Source of the DNA: Lagopus muta
Lineage: Eukaryota > Chordata > Aves > Galliformes > Phasianidae
Assembly (NCBI RefSeq): GCF_023343835.1
Contig: NC_064433.1
Span: 33,077,214 to 33,141,213 of the forward strand
DNA: 64,000 nt
Direction: 5' to 3'
Both the position numbers and the translations under genes were made by a program. The first letter of the stretch is position 1. Every line of letters begins with the position of its first letter. The notes beneath the pieces were generated by a model. It was not told where the DNA came from and ran no database searches. It worked only from the letters and a program-made list of their open reading frames with translations. This document shows positions 21,354-54,960 of the stretch, piece after piece.

Positions 21354-24069
21354 GTGGTCTGTGAAGAGATTTTAGGTGTGTTGATATTTTCAAAATGTAT
21401 CTGTTTGTCAGTTTGTTTCTTTGCATTTCTGTTTTTTATTCTTTGATGTAACAGCATTCAAAGCTGTTGTTCAAGGAATAGAGTGGGGAATGAGCTAGGA
21501 TATTTGCATAGGATTTAATATTTTCCTTGAGCTGCAATGTAACTAAATTTGTAATTCTCTATAGTTTATGGTAGTAGGTTCTTTATCTAACTGAAACGGA
21601 AAGCAAATGAGGAGATGGATCACAAGCAGCAACCTTGAGTGGAGCGTGGAGATGTTTTAAGGATGCTTTTTAATGTATGATGTACGATTGCTGTATACCT
21701 GCCTGTCTAGACTAAAAATGCATAAGCATCACTGTGGTAACAACTCCTCCTTTTGTATGCAACAGTACTTCCCACTGCAGAGTAAAATATTATTAAGTAA
21801 GGAAACACGGTTGCAAGTCTTAAAGATAAAAAGCACATTTTAGAGATAGAGTATTTTATTCACAAGCTGGTGTTGTTAAGGCTTGCAAGGCTTTTTCCAG
21901 GTGTGAAGTAACAGCAATGAATTCCATGCCAGGAGAGGTGAGAGACACTTCCTCTCACAGCATGGCTGTGATCAGTTCAGACACTTCACCAACTGGTTGC
22001 TGCACAGAAAGGCAATCTGCCCATATACCCTCACTTGTCTGATGCTGTAACAACTGTTCATGGTGGAAAGCTAATCCTACAAAATAGATGCAATTTTGTT
22101 TTGTGTCTGTATGTGCCCACAGACTGTCTTGGAAGATTACATTTGTAATGTAATGAGTATTACATTTCATATTTGCTATATGCAACAAGGTAGGTTGCTG
22201 TCGATGAGATGGATGATGCATGTTACACAGGCACGTGGCAGGAGAGTGCTCTGGCACACTTCTTGCATATATTGCTCTAGTAAGAAGGCTTCTTCCTCCC
22301 ACCTTTTTTTCCTCTATTCTTGCTTAATGTATTCATTACTCACTACATACCAGGCAGTTCAGAAAAGTAGGAGATAGCAGGCTCCAGAACAGTTCTATAT
22401 ATTCTTTTTTTGACCTAGTAATGTCATTGACTGTCAGCACTAGCCTCTGTACCACTGAAATCTCTTAGAGGCTTCTTAACAAGAGGAAGACTATAATTTG
22501 TGGACTACTTAACATACTTTTGGACTAAAATTCGCCTGGGAGCATCAACTTGTACTTCTGATAAATTGATTTGAATGACTTCTATGGTGACATGTTGGAA
22601 AAAAGGCAGAGCTAATGAGAGCTGTCACATATCATGGAATTGTTTTTCTTCCCCTTCTGCAAAATGTGCAAAAAGTGGAAATGCATTAAATGATGCAGAA
22701 CAAAGAAAGGTAGTTCCAGGTGAAGCTGACTGCTCAATAGATGTGCTTACTCTGATTTAGTTGCCGTGCCTTCTAAGTATTTAAATCAAATGCAGAAAAC
22801 AATTTGACTATAACAATATAACAATAAAATGGCTCAAAAGCTTCAAAGGAATATGCAGGACAGGCAAGACAAAAAACTTTGTGGGAGATGAAGGCAGGCA
22901 GTAAAAGCTTTGTCTGCAAGGCTAAGGATCTAATTTGCCCTTTCCTGAGGCAGAGCCACTTCCAAAGGGCATTTCAACCAGTCCTGCTTCTTTGCTTCCT
23001 TTCTTCCAGTGCAGCCTTTAAAAACAGAAAACCTGCGTCACACACAGAGCACACAAATGGGATCCACGTGCAGAATGGGCAGTCAGCACTCTCCAGGAAG
23101 AAGACCCAAGATGTACTACTCTCTGTCAGCCAAGTTCCACAGGATGCCAGAGTATGGAACTCCTGCAAACATGATACCACTTTCACATCAAACAGGCCAA
23201 CAGCCATGGACAGGAACAGATGTCCCCACAGAAGCAAATATCACCTTTGCCTGGGCCTTCCCAACTAAAAGGTCAAAAAGACACTGGAGAACAGCTTCAG
23301 TAGTTCCTCTATTATTAGCAGGTCCTACTTGGGTATCCACATTGGTGGAAGGCACAACTTAACCTCCAACCCTCGTGGGATCCCTAGTGACCAGTGGGCA
23401 GGTTATGGCAGAGGTATTTTTCCCAAGAGTCCTTTGGAATAGCAATACATGCTTGACTACCAGTGTAACTATTCCTCTCATGCTCAGTGTGGAACGCACC
23501 CTGCTCTCATCACTTTAACAACTGCAGACCTTTGAACTCCAGACAAAATTTTCCAATCAGCAATCCGGTCACACCAAGGATTGACAAGCATTGCCATCAC
23601 TGGTGTATTCAATTCTGCTGTACAGAGAATCATGAAAGCCTTAGCAGAGAATCTAGAACTTTCTCAAGTTTCCTCAATGTGTAAGTCAAATGCTGGTGCC
23701 TAGGACACAACCCTCCTATGGAAAGATAGGAAGTTTTCCTTTTTTGTTCTGATCCCAGCATTCAGCCAGTTCTTCACCTACTGAACTGTACAGCTGTCCA
23801 GGCTATAAGTAGCCAGTTTCTCTAGAAGAACACTGTGGGAAAGTAACAAACTACTAAAATCCAGGCTCCACAAAACTGAAGTTCTTTGCACCTAGCTGGT
23901 ACAGACAAAGAAAATCTATTTTGGAAGGCTTACCCATGTGCTCTTCCTATGCAGACAGTAAGCACTTCTTTGCCTGCCCTAGCTCTGACTGAGAATCATC
24001 ACACATCTCTGAGATGGAGCATGCACCTGTGGCCCTTTTCTCTGAGGACGGCTGAAGCACAATTTCATT
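21354..24069. other. XPOT-TBK1 intergenic region, first part
   Basis: No gene is recognised here. The only structured part is the long frame with few stops at 22879-23703, described separately. The rest looks like ordinary AT-rich avian intergenic DNA. Confidence 0.6.
22879..23703 (+). pseudogene. Unidentified tract with few in-frame stops (possible decayed coding sequence)
   Basis: In the frame of the ATG at 22879, 274 codons run to a TAG at 23701 with only three internal stops: TAA 23266, TAG 23440 and TGA 23533. Chance would give roughly a dozen. A second frame is open from 23009 to 23362. The tract is more GC-rich than its neighbours. The segment after 23268 reads like protein (SNPRGIPSDQWAGYGRG). 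I do not recognise the product, see no splice structure, and cannot exclude a chance open tract or a fragment of an unknown repeat. Confidence 0.25.
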
Positions 24070-24315
24070 CATAGCATCACAGAATGGCCTGGTTTGAAAA
24101 GGACCACAATGATCATCAAGTTTCAACCCCCTCTATGTGCAGGTTGCCAACCACCAGACCAGGCTGCCCAGAGCCACATCCAGCCTGGCCTTGAATGCCT
24201 CCAGGGATGGGGCATCCACAACCTCCTTGGGCAACCTGTTCCAGTGCATCACCATCCTCTGAGTAAAAAACTTCCTCCTAATATCTAACCTAAATCTCCC
24301 CTGTCTTAGTTTAAA
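24070..24315 (-). mobile_element. CR1 LINE 3' fragment
   Basis: Minus-oriented CR1. On the plus strand it reads CATCACAGAATGGCCTGG, then GGACCACAATGATCATCAAG, then CCTCCAGGGATGGGGCATCC, and ends near TCTTAGTTTAAA. A close relative of the copy at 61981. Confidence 0.88.
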
Positions 24316-25562
24316 TTTAGATCAGGGACTACTGTTGGGGCATTGTGCATGCTTACTAGACTCTTCCTATCTTATGGATTCATCTTGTGGCTGAGGCAGA
24401 AGGTAGTGAGTGAGAACTGTGATCTTGTCTTATCTTTGTCTTGTCTATCCTTGTCTTAACTCATGAACTTTTTTGCATCACATTCTCTCCTTTTCAGGAG
24501 GGGAATGGAGAGGGAAGTGTAATGGAGCTTAGTGAGCGAACAATATGAAACCATCACAGTTGTTCACTCTCTCCAGTAGCTTCCAGAGGTGTTGCAGGTT
24601 TCATTTCCTGAGCTGTGCTTGATACTCTGCCTGCCCTTTAGGCTCTCTGTAACTGGTGAGCTGGGAGTCATGTGGGAATCAAATAAAAGCAGCATGGGTA
24701 TTTTTGCATGAATTCTGATGTGGTTCTGTCAAGAAGAATCCCCAGTGTGGTCTGCTACCAGTCCAGCCTATGCAAGAGGGCTGCACTTCCTCAGTTCTTT
24801 CCTTGGAGCCCTTCTGGTCTTCTTCTGGGGCCTTGGTTTTGGGGATGAAATGCTTCATGTGTCTGGGGCAACTTATGCAGGAGCTGCCTCATGTTTTCAG
24901 TGTCATAGGAGCTGACAGGCCTTGCAGAACAATGTACTGAAGAAAACCTGGCCTAGTGAAGCACTGCCCAGTTTCCAAGAGGCAGTCCTTTCTTTTTTTT
25001 TCTGAAGAATGGATGCGCAGACATGGCTGAGTCAGAAGGGCCATCAGGTCCCCTCTTGTTTGGCTGAGGGAACACTGAAAGGAAAACCATGGCTGCCAGA
25101 CTCTAATTCTTTAATGATACAAGAAAAACAATATTTAACTTTCTTAGAAATTTCCAGTATTGCTGTTCTCAGATGATGCACTGGTAAAATTAGTGTTTTT
25201 TGTTCTTTTATAAGATTTCTCTGGGGTAATCTGCAATTCTCCACTTGAATTCTGAAAGTCAAGCAATCCAATCTTTGTTTTCCTGGCATGCATCTACAGC
25301 AGTTGGTTTCCACTTTCCTGTTATTCTCTCATTGATGGGTTTTCCAGAGGATCTCAACAAGCCAAGGAGATGCTGAGGAGATTTTACTGCTCTCAGTTCT
25401 CACTGACTTATCAGTTTCACTAAGCAGTATTTTGGAACATGCTTAGTGCCTGTAACAACAGAACTAGCTGAGTGTCAGAATCATGACGCCCAAGTTAAGA
25501 TAATAACTGGAAACACAGCTTGTAAGCAGAAGGTGACTATCTCCTCCCAGCCAGCTGTTTAA
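24316..25562. other. XPOT-TBK1 intergenic region, second part
   Basis: I see no gene, RNA or recognisable repeat in this stretch. The short open frames lack any family resemblance. Confidence 0.55.
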
Positions 25563-25803
25563 GAAATTGGATGTCAGGGGGAAGTTCTTTACAGAGAGAG
25601 TGGTGAGGTGCTGGCACAGGCTGCCCAGAGAGGTTGTGGATGCCCCGTCCCTGGAGGTGTTCAAGGCCAGGTTGGATGGGGCCCTGGGCAGCCTGGTCTA
25701 GTATTAAATGCGGAGGTTGTTGGCCTTGCATGTGGCAGGGGGGCTGGAGATTCATGATCCGTGAGGTCCCTTCCAACCCTGGCCATTCTGTGATTCTGTG
25801 AAA
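25563..25803 (+). mobile_element. CR1 LINE 3' fragment next to TBK1 promoter
   Basis: A plus-oriented CR1 with well-kept words: GTCAGGGGGAAGTTCTTTAC, GGTGCTGGCACAGGCTGCCC, GGAGGTGTTCAAGGCCAGGT, and the tail CATTCTGTGATTCTGTG. It ends only about 50 bases before the CpG-rich TBK1 5' region. Confidence 0.9.
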
Positions 25804-25849
25804 GCGGCAATGAATCTATGATAAACATAAGACCTGTGACGCTCCTGAA

Positions 25850-26760
25850 GCGCGATGCTGAACTCCACAAGCGGTGCGGACGCGTTTCACCCGCCGAGGC
25901 GTTCCCGCGGCCCCTCCTCCTCGGGCCGTCCGGCGGCGAGGGCCGAACCGGCGCCTCCGTCAGTCACGCAGCGGCGCGGCCCGCCCCGCCTCCCCAGCGC
26001 GGCTCCAGGAAGCCGGAAGCGGCCGGTGGGCAGGCTGGCGAACGGCGCTGGGTGCGTGGGGCCGGGGCCGGTGGGCAGGGCGGGGCGGGGCGGGGAAAGG
26101 TAGAGGTCAGGCCGGGCCGGTGGGCGGCCGCGGCCCGGAGGGAACGTCTATACCGGGCCGCCGCCGCTCTGGGGAGGAGGCTCCGGTTCGCTCGCGGGCG
26201 GTGGTGGGGCCTTCCCTGGAGCTGCGAGAACCTCGAGGAGCGCGGCGGAGCGGGGCACCCGCGGAGCGGCCCCGTTTGGGGCGCGGCCTGCGGCCTGTGT
26301 GTCCGCGGCCCCAGCGCCGGCCGTCCGAGCGGCTGTGGAACTAACGGCGTGCGCCCGGCGGCCGCTCCGGCACCCGGCGGCTGTCGGTGCGGGAGGGCTG
26401 CCCCGCTGCGGAGTCTTTAGCTGCGGGTGGGGCCGCCGCCGCCTCCAGCCCTGTGCGCTGAGCGCCGGGCCGCTGCGGGCTGCGCGGCTAGGGAGTCCCG
26501 GGCGGAGAGGCGGGAGGCGGCGAGGGGAAGCGGGAACTGGAGGGGAGGAAACTTCCTTCCTGAGAGATAACAGGAGGGGTACTGGGCGGAACGCTGACGT
26601 GTTTACGGGCTGTGAGGAGCCTCGGCGCCTTGCCCGGCAGCCTTGGTGGCGTGTGGGACTTTGCGTGCGGGCAGCGAGAGCCCCGCCGCCTGCCCGGCCC
26701 GCTCAGCTCCGTGTCCAGCTGCTGGCGGAGCTGCTGCTCGCTTAGCCGTCCCGTAACTCT
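25850..26760 (+). promoter_or_regulatory. TBK1: CpG island: TBK1 promoter and untranslated first exon
   Basis: About 900 bases rich in C, G and CpG, in sharp contrast to the AT-rich surroundings, and the only such island upstream of TBK1. It contains repeated GC boxes (GGGGCGGGG near 26078-26095), an ETS-type CCGGAAG at 26013-26019, and no clear TATA box. One possible 5' exon donor is AAAG|GTAGAG with the exon ending at 26099, but several others exist. I therefore do not fix the transcription start or the exon border. The long GC-rich open frames here are artefacts of composition. Confidence 0.8.
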
Positions 26761-29277
26761 GCGTTAGTTCGCAGCAGCCGTTCTCCATATCATCAGTGCA
26801 GCTTTTTCTGCTACTGCACCGCTGCTAACAAGTAAAGAGGCAGTAGCCAGACACTGAGAAGTATTCAAGGCACCAAAAAGCAGACCCCGACCCAGCAGCC
26901 TGCTAACAAGCCGTGGGGAGAATAAATCAGTGCTTCATAGGAGACTTTAAGGCCCGTGTGAGGAACTTCTGACTCATCTTGTGTGAGGTTTAGACAAAGT
27001 GACCGTGAGATTTGGAGGAATAGATCACTTAGTGTTGAATCTAGTAACAGGACTAGTCCTGCAGATAGATGTGCACGCGTTTTGTGAACGTGAAGCTCAG
27101 TGACCTGGGAAGATAACGGAAGATGTAAAAGGAAACTTGACAGTACCGTGTCTTTAGGGAAGATCCGTGCTGAGTCAGTCTGAGAAATGAAAAGCGTCAG
27201 ATCAGTGGAGATCTAGCATGTTGTATAAGTTTTTAAATCTGTTTTTTTATAATTTGAAGACTGATCAAAACTGCGTGAGGCTTTATGCCCTTAAAGAGAA
27301 GACTGTGCTAAGAGAGCAAGGACTTTGTTCTTATTTATAAACATACTGTTTTGACAAGAGGCATAGTAGTGCAACACTGACACTGGTAGGTACCTAGTGC
27401 TAACACTGGTGTAATTATATCTTTAGTTCCATAAGTTAAGAAGACAGACATCGAGAACCTGTTAGACTTATGTTCTTTTTTTTAAATCCACTGAATTATA
27501 TTCAAGCTCACCTGTCACAGACTTGTTCTTTTGTTGTTTTCACCCAGTGACCTCAAAACAAATTTATTTAGGAAGTAGGAGGGTAGAGGGGGAGGGCCAG
27601 CCTGTAAGTAAGCTGCTTCATCTCACTTTGGGCACTGTGATGACTCTATTAGGCCACTAACATTTCTAGTATTGGAGTGGATATCAGTGAAGAAACTCGT
27701 TGATTTGATTCATCTATGTACTGTCTGCTTAAGTAGGTTTCATCTACTGGAGTTGCCTCTGGAAGAAGTTGGTACTCAGAACTGGAGATTATCTTAGAAT
27801 TAACAGAACTTTAAGGTCTTGTGTGTGTATAGAGGTGTGGTTTTTTGTTCAAATTCAGGATTTTCTTGTTAAGATTTGGGAGAGAACCTTTCTTTCCTTC
27901 TCTGGGCATAAAGAACTAGGTTTAGAAATGCTATCACTGAATGATTCTGGGCTTAGTGTGGAGTAATGGCATGTCTTTACATTGTATGGTTGCATTCTGT
28001 GCACTCCATGACATTACTTTGATGTTTTGGGACAGCTATACCTGAAGCTCCACACCTTATGTGAGCCAATAGCTAAATAAAACCATAAAATCAGTAGTAG
28101 TTGTGCATGGAAAGATGTGCCCAAAGCCAGAGAAGGCTTCTGCCTCTTTGCACAGCAGGTGCGTGGCCTGAAGCAGGGGCAAAGCACGCTGCTGCTTGCT
28201 GACTGGCTTCAGTCATTGCCCTTGGGATGCTCTGCTGCAGGCAGTGCACAGAGGCTGCTACTGAGGGACCTGCCCCTGCACTGGTCTGTGTCCTGCTGCT
28301 AGGATTCTTTAGGTCTGGGGAAGCTGCCTCTTTAATCTTCCATCTTTTTGCTCAATTTAATAGCAAAGTTAGTGCTTTGATTAAACCAGAAAGGTAAAGG
28401 TGTTCAACTGCAGCTCCTGCTGGTTTGGCAAGGGGGGGAAGGCTTGTGCTTCTGTTTTATTAATCATTTTTATTTAATCAAAACTTTTTTTCGTTCTTTT
28501 GAATCCGTGAAAGCTGATGTGTTTGACACCTTGTAGTCATTGGAGGGTGGGGAAGCCCGGTGGTATTGAAAGATGACATGGCATACCACATGTGGAATTT
28601 CAGAAATGAGAGAAGTGTCCTCTGATTTCTTCCAGTGATAATCAGTGGCTCAGCAAAGAGCTGATAATATTTATGTTAATTGTGACTCTTACCTAGCTCA
28701 TCTCATGGGAGCTCATTGTAAGTAGTTAGTGCAGTTTCCCTATAGCTGTACTCAAGCACAAGGCTTCCATTATCAAGTTGTCCTAGGACCAAGTTGATCC
28801 AAAATGTGCCTTTATCTGCTTTCCCTTTTTGTCTTGTGTGTTCTTTGGTGTTACGTAGTGAATAATGGATTGTCCTGCTGATCTTGGTGCTCATTTTGAC
28901 TCTTTCTTCTAATTTCCATTGCTGGGTCATTTGAAAACATATGTACATATTGTATGGTTTTGCTTTTGCAGCTGATCTTTCAAACAGTATTTGAGTAGGA
29001 AGGATCTCAAACGCATAGAAGCGTTGTGTCATAAGCATTCGTTTTGATTTGTGATAGTGTTGAGTTTGGTTTTGGTTCTGTGTTTTACCTCTTAATTTTC
29101 TACCTGGTTCTTTTAAATTATCTTTGTATGTTTTTGGATTTGTGTGTGGGTTTTTGGCTTTTGTTATCGAGTTGTTTTGGTGTTTTTTGTGTTTTTTTTT
29201 TTTCTTGTAATTATGAAGTCCCCATTGTGCATTTTCTTAAAATATATTTTGATATATTTAACCTTTTTGTTTTTAAG
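26761..29277. other. TBK1: TBK1 intron 1 (most of it)
   Basis: Sequence between the CpG island and the first coding exon. I see no coding exon or repeat family. Extra untranslated exons cannot be excluded. Confidence 0.55.
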
Positions 29278-29311
29278 GTCAAAGCCAAAGCCGTCTAATA
29301 GGAAAGCAAAG
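29278..29311 (+). other. TBK1: TBK1 5' UTR part of exon 2
   Basis: Thirty-four untranslated bases between the acceptor TTTTAAG and the start codon. The ATG has A at -3 (AAAGATGC), a favourable context. No upstream ATG lies within this piece. Confidence 0.8.
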
Positions 29312-51631
<22,320 letters not shown>

Positions 51632-51730
51632 CTTTCAAAGGACCTGAAGAAGATTTGTACATTTTTCAAAGGGAAAAAATACTGTTGGGACATTTTAAAG
51701 CAGATAATAAATCTGTATCCAGTTTTTTTT
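51632..51730 (+). other. TBK1: TBK1 3' UTR (short form, end approximate)
   Basis: An AATAAA at 51706-51711 lies 75 bases after the stop and is followed by a T-rich stretch at 51722-51730. This predicts a 3' UTR of about 100 bases. Longer forms using later signals are possible. Confidence 0.65.
51706..51711 (+). promoter_or_regulatory. TBK1: Poly(A) signal AATAAA, TBK1
   Basis: A canonical hexamer with a downstream run of T about 12 bases on, the first after the stop codon. Confidence 0.7.
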
Positions 51731-52037
51731 CTCTGCAACTGTAGTATTAAAAAAAAAAAAAATGTAAATATGTATAATATGTAAATATAGAAGAAATATA
51801 TATCTTTTTTTGTCAGCGTTTAGGGTAGAATTAATTCTGGCAGGGAATTTAATTCTTGGAGGATTTCTGACGTAGTCCAGAAGGCAAAAGTATTGTTGGT
51901 GAAGTTGACATTTGTTTGGTTTTAATATTGCCCCTTTTTCAGAATGCAGTTTACTCGTTATTGCAAGAGTAACCTATAGAAGTCTAAAAATCATGATTAA
52001 TCTTTAAAGGGTGTCTTGGATTTCCTTTAACCACTCA

Positions 52038-52511
52038 CAACAAGAAAGACATCGAGGCCCTGGAGTGTGTCCAGAGAAGAGCAGTGAAGCTGTGAAGGGT
52101 CTGGAGCACAAGTCTTATGGGGAGAGGCTGAGGGAACTAGGATTGTTCAGTCTGCAGAAGAGGAGGCTCAGGGAGACCTTATTGCTCTCTACAACTTCCT
52201 GAAGAGAGGCTGTGATGTAGTGGGGATCAACCTCTTCTCCCATGTAACAGTGATAGGACAAGAGGGAATGGCCTCAAGTTGTGCTTGGAGAGGTTCAGGT
52301 TGGACATTAGGAAATACTTCTGTGAGAGAGCGGTGAGGCATTGGCACAGGCTGCCCTGGTAGGTGGTGGAATCAATGTCCCTGGCGGTGTTCAAGAAGCA
52401 TTTTAGATGTTGTACTGAGGGACATGGTTAGTGGGAAATACTGCTGATAGGTGGACGGTTGGACTGGATGATCTTAGAGGTCTTTTCCAACCTTGGGGAT
52501 TCTATGATTCT
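52038..52511 (+). mobile_element. CR1 LINE 3' fragment
   Basis: Plus-oriented, from AACAAGAAAGACATCGAGGC through GGGAACTAGGATTGTTCAGT to the tail GATTCTATGATTCTG. It includes a broken ORF2 C-terminus similar to the copy at 49073. It lies between TBK1 and RASSF3. Confidence 0.92.
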
Positions 52512-54159
52512 GTTACTTTGGAAACTAGCTGAATGACTCTAATCATCCCAAAACAGGAGAGCTGTTCTAAATTATCTCTCTTTAAAAAGTGTGAATGGAG
52601 ACTAAAAGCACAGACAGGACAGAGTGGAAACACATTTGTCTTCATGTGCATATTAGTTCTCTTCTATGGGAAAATAAATTCACAGTATTTTTTGTTTTTA
52701 AGTCCTTACCCATATTCAGTGCCACGCTGTCTGCTCTGTATGTGGAAGTTTGATACTGCAGGTGTCAGACTGAATGTAGAAACTCCTTTTGTAGAGTACA
52801 GTACTTCGAGTGTTCCTGAAATCTTGTTGCTCACTACAAGAGAAGTGGGTTCTTAAAATAAGATTGTTTTTTTTTTTTCAGAATCCTCTTTGTAGACATA
52901 ATTTTTAAAGGTTAAAAACAGATATTACAGAGATTTTTTAGGTGGTGAGTAGAATAGAGAGCATTATGCCTCAGTGGCAACTGAACATTAGAAAAAATAA
53001 CGTAACCAGTCCAGATCTTGGAAAAATGAACCCACCCACTGCCAACTTATGTATTTTTCAACATTACATTGATAACCCCTTGCAGTTTCAAAGGCTCTTA
53101 ATTTTGAAAGAAACTGAGCGTTAGTTGGGTATGTGATTCTCAACGTCCTTTATACTGAAGCAATCTGAATAGGAAAGCTCATTGTGATAACAATATTGTC
53201 TGTATATTGAAATACATGCAGCATTCTTTTTTATGGTTGAAACTGATTTATGTTCTACTATGTTCATTTTAAACATGGCTGGTTTTAGTGTTGCTAAATG
53301 CATTGATGATCTTAATCTTGTTAAAATTACTTTAGATAAAGTGATTTTAACTAAGCACTAGCTAAAGAAGTAATCAGTTCATGATTTACTGATTACCTTC
53401 TTATGAAATCAATATACTTTTCCTGTTGAGGTGTGGCACATGAAACCATGGAACTCTTGGCTCATACTAAGTGTCCTGATGCTATCAGTCATGCTACTGA
53501 TTTGCCAAAAGAAGTAATAGAAAGTAATATATGGTTCTTCCTCCTGAAGCTGGTTTGCTTTTTGGGGGGTTTAGCATAGTATATTAATTATCTGTTACTC
53601 GAACAAATCTGTCGTCATATGAATTGTGAAAATGCATGAGTGAATGACTTAAATACATCATCAACCTCTTACCGTGGAGCGTGTCCTTCTTTGTCTTTCC
53701 ATAATTTTGCTTCTTCTCCATTTCAGTGTTACCTTCTAATGTTTATTTCCCTGTATCCTCATAAGCCTCAAGTCTGACATAGCGAAGCGCAGCATAGAGC
53801 TGGCATTAGTCGGCTGTCCTGAAGTGGTGTCCCAAACAACAGAATGACTGGCAGGGCTGCTAGGAGAGCCAGTCCTGCCTTGTACTTTGTAACCGCTCTG
53901 CTAACACGTGTTCTGATGAAAATGAGCTCTCTGTGAGAGTGGCAAAATTTTTAGGCTGTGAAGTCCTCTTGTCAGCTCTAATTGGGCTAAAGCGCTGTAA
54001 TAGCGGTAATCATAGAGTAACATCGGCTATAGTGCTACGATAAGGGTTTAAAAGGCTGAATGGAAGAGGGTGGGAGGTGTTTTTGTTCGTTCTTTTTAAA
54101 TCCTGAAGAGAATTCTAAATCTAGAAGAGGGGAGGTGCGTTAATCTTACTTCTGCGTAT
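52512..54159. other. TBK1-RASSF3 intergenic region
   Basis: AT-rich sequence with no recognised gene or repeat. It leads into the CpG island from about 54160. Confidence 0.55.
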
Positions 54160-54960
54160 TCGTTCCGCTGGCCGCAGCAATCTCCGCACCCCCGGTGCTC
54201 CTCGTTCCTTCGGCACCGGCTCCCAGGCGTCCGTGCGGGCCCCTCCGGGCTCCTTCGCCTCCCCCTGCTCTGGGCACAACAGCGGTAGCGCTGCGGCACT
54301 GCGGAGCGGGGAGAGAGGGCTGCGGGGCCGGACCGCTCCCGACTCTCCGGAACCCTCCTAAGGGAACCCGGGCTCGAAAAACGCCGTCGCTAAAAGCGGC
54401 GTATTATGGGATGTTCGCGATGCTCCGCAGCCGCCCCCTGCGCGCCGCGCGCGGTGTCACTTGTAACGGGCTGAGGAGCGCCGGGCGCGGCGCCGCGCCT
54501 CCCGCACGCAGCCGTGCCCCGGGGACGGCGGGCAGAGCCGCGCTGCCGGGCCGCTCCGCTCGACGGCTCTCCGGAGGAGCGCGCATGGCGGCGGCCCCGG
54601 GGGGACCCGGCCCCGACCTCGGCTCCGACCCCGGCACCTCCTGCGGCCGTCCGGCGCCGCCGAGCGCCCCGCACCGCTTCGTGCCGGCAGCGGCGGGAGC
54701 GTGGTGCGACCTCTGCTGCCGCTTCGTCGTCTCGCAGGGCCTGCGCTGCGCGGGTGAGCGGCCCCCGACCCCTCGCTCCCTTCTCTCCCGTCCCGTCCCT
54801 GCGATACCGGGTGGGGGCTCGCGTGCTTCGTGGGCGGGAACGGAGCGGCGGTGGCCGCGTCCTGCCCCGCGGGGAGGTGCCTCGGGCCGCGCCTCGGCGG
54901 GGTATTTCCTTCCGTTGGGATGCGCGGCGGGCAAAGGTGGGCATTTCTTTCACCTCTCAG
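54160..54960 (+). promoter_or_regulatory. RASSF3: CpG island: RASSF3 promoter and first exon
   Basis: About 800 bases of very CpG-rich DNA with no TATA box seen. It overlaps the putative C1-coding exon. Open frames on the minus strand here are composition artefacts. The transcription start cannot be fixed from sequence. Confidence 0.8.
54585..54753 (+). CDS. RASSF3: RASSF3 candidate first coding exon with half a C1 zinc finger (partial gene)
   Basis: Assigned to RASSF3 by synteny (the gene after TBK1) and by similarity to RASSF first exons. From the ATG at 54585 it reads MAAAPGGPGPDLGS, a low-complexity stretch, then HRFVPAAAGAWCDLCCRFV and SQGLRC. This is the N-terminal half of a C1 domain: a histidine, CxxC, then a third cysteine after ten residues, the same last spacing as RASSF5/NORE1A. 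RASSF1A has HRFQP...WCDLC at the same place. The exon ends at a good donor, CGG|GTGAGC, in phase 1. The frame is open upstream with other in-frame ATGs at 54195, 54411 and 54420, so the start is uncertain. RASSF proteins are Ras-association scaffolds. I see neither the rest of the C1 domain nor the usual short RASSF3 N-terminus in the window. Confidence 0.7.

Noticed and set aside
25818..26745. Long overlapping GC-rich open frames in the TBK1 CpG island
   Set aside because: Stops are rare in CpG-rich DNA. The frames are rich in A, G, R and P, overlap each other, and have no family likeness.
54195..54584. Upstream in-frame start for the RASSF3 exon at 54195
   Set aside because: The added residues are low-complexity and compositional. 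A start nearer the C1 half matches RASSF architecture better, but 54411 and 54420 remain possible.
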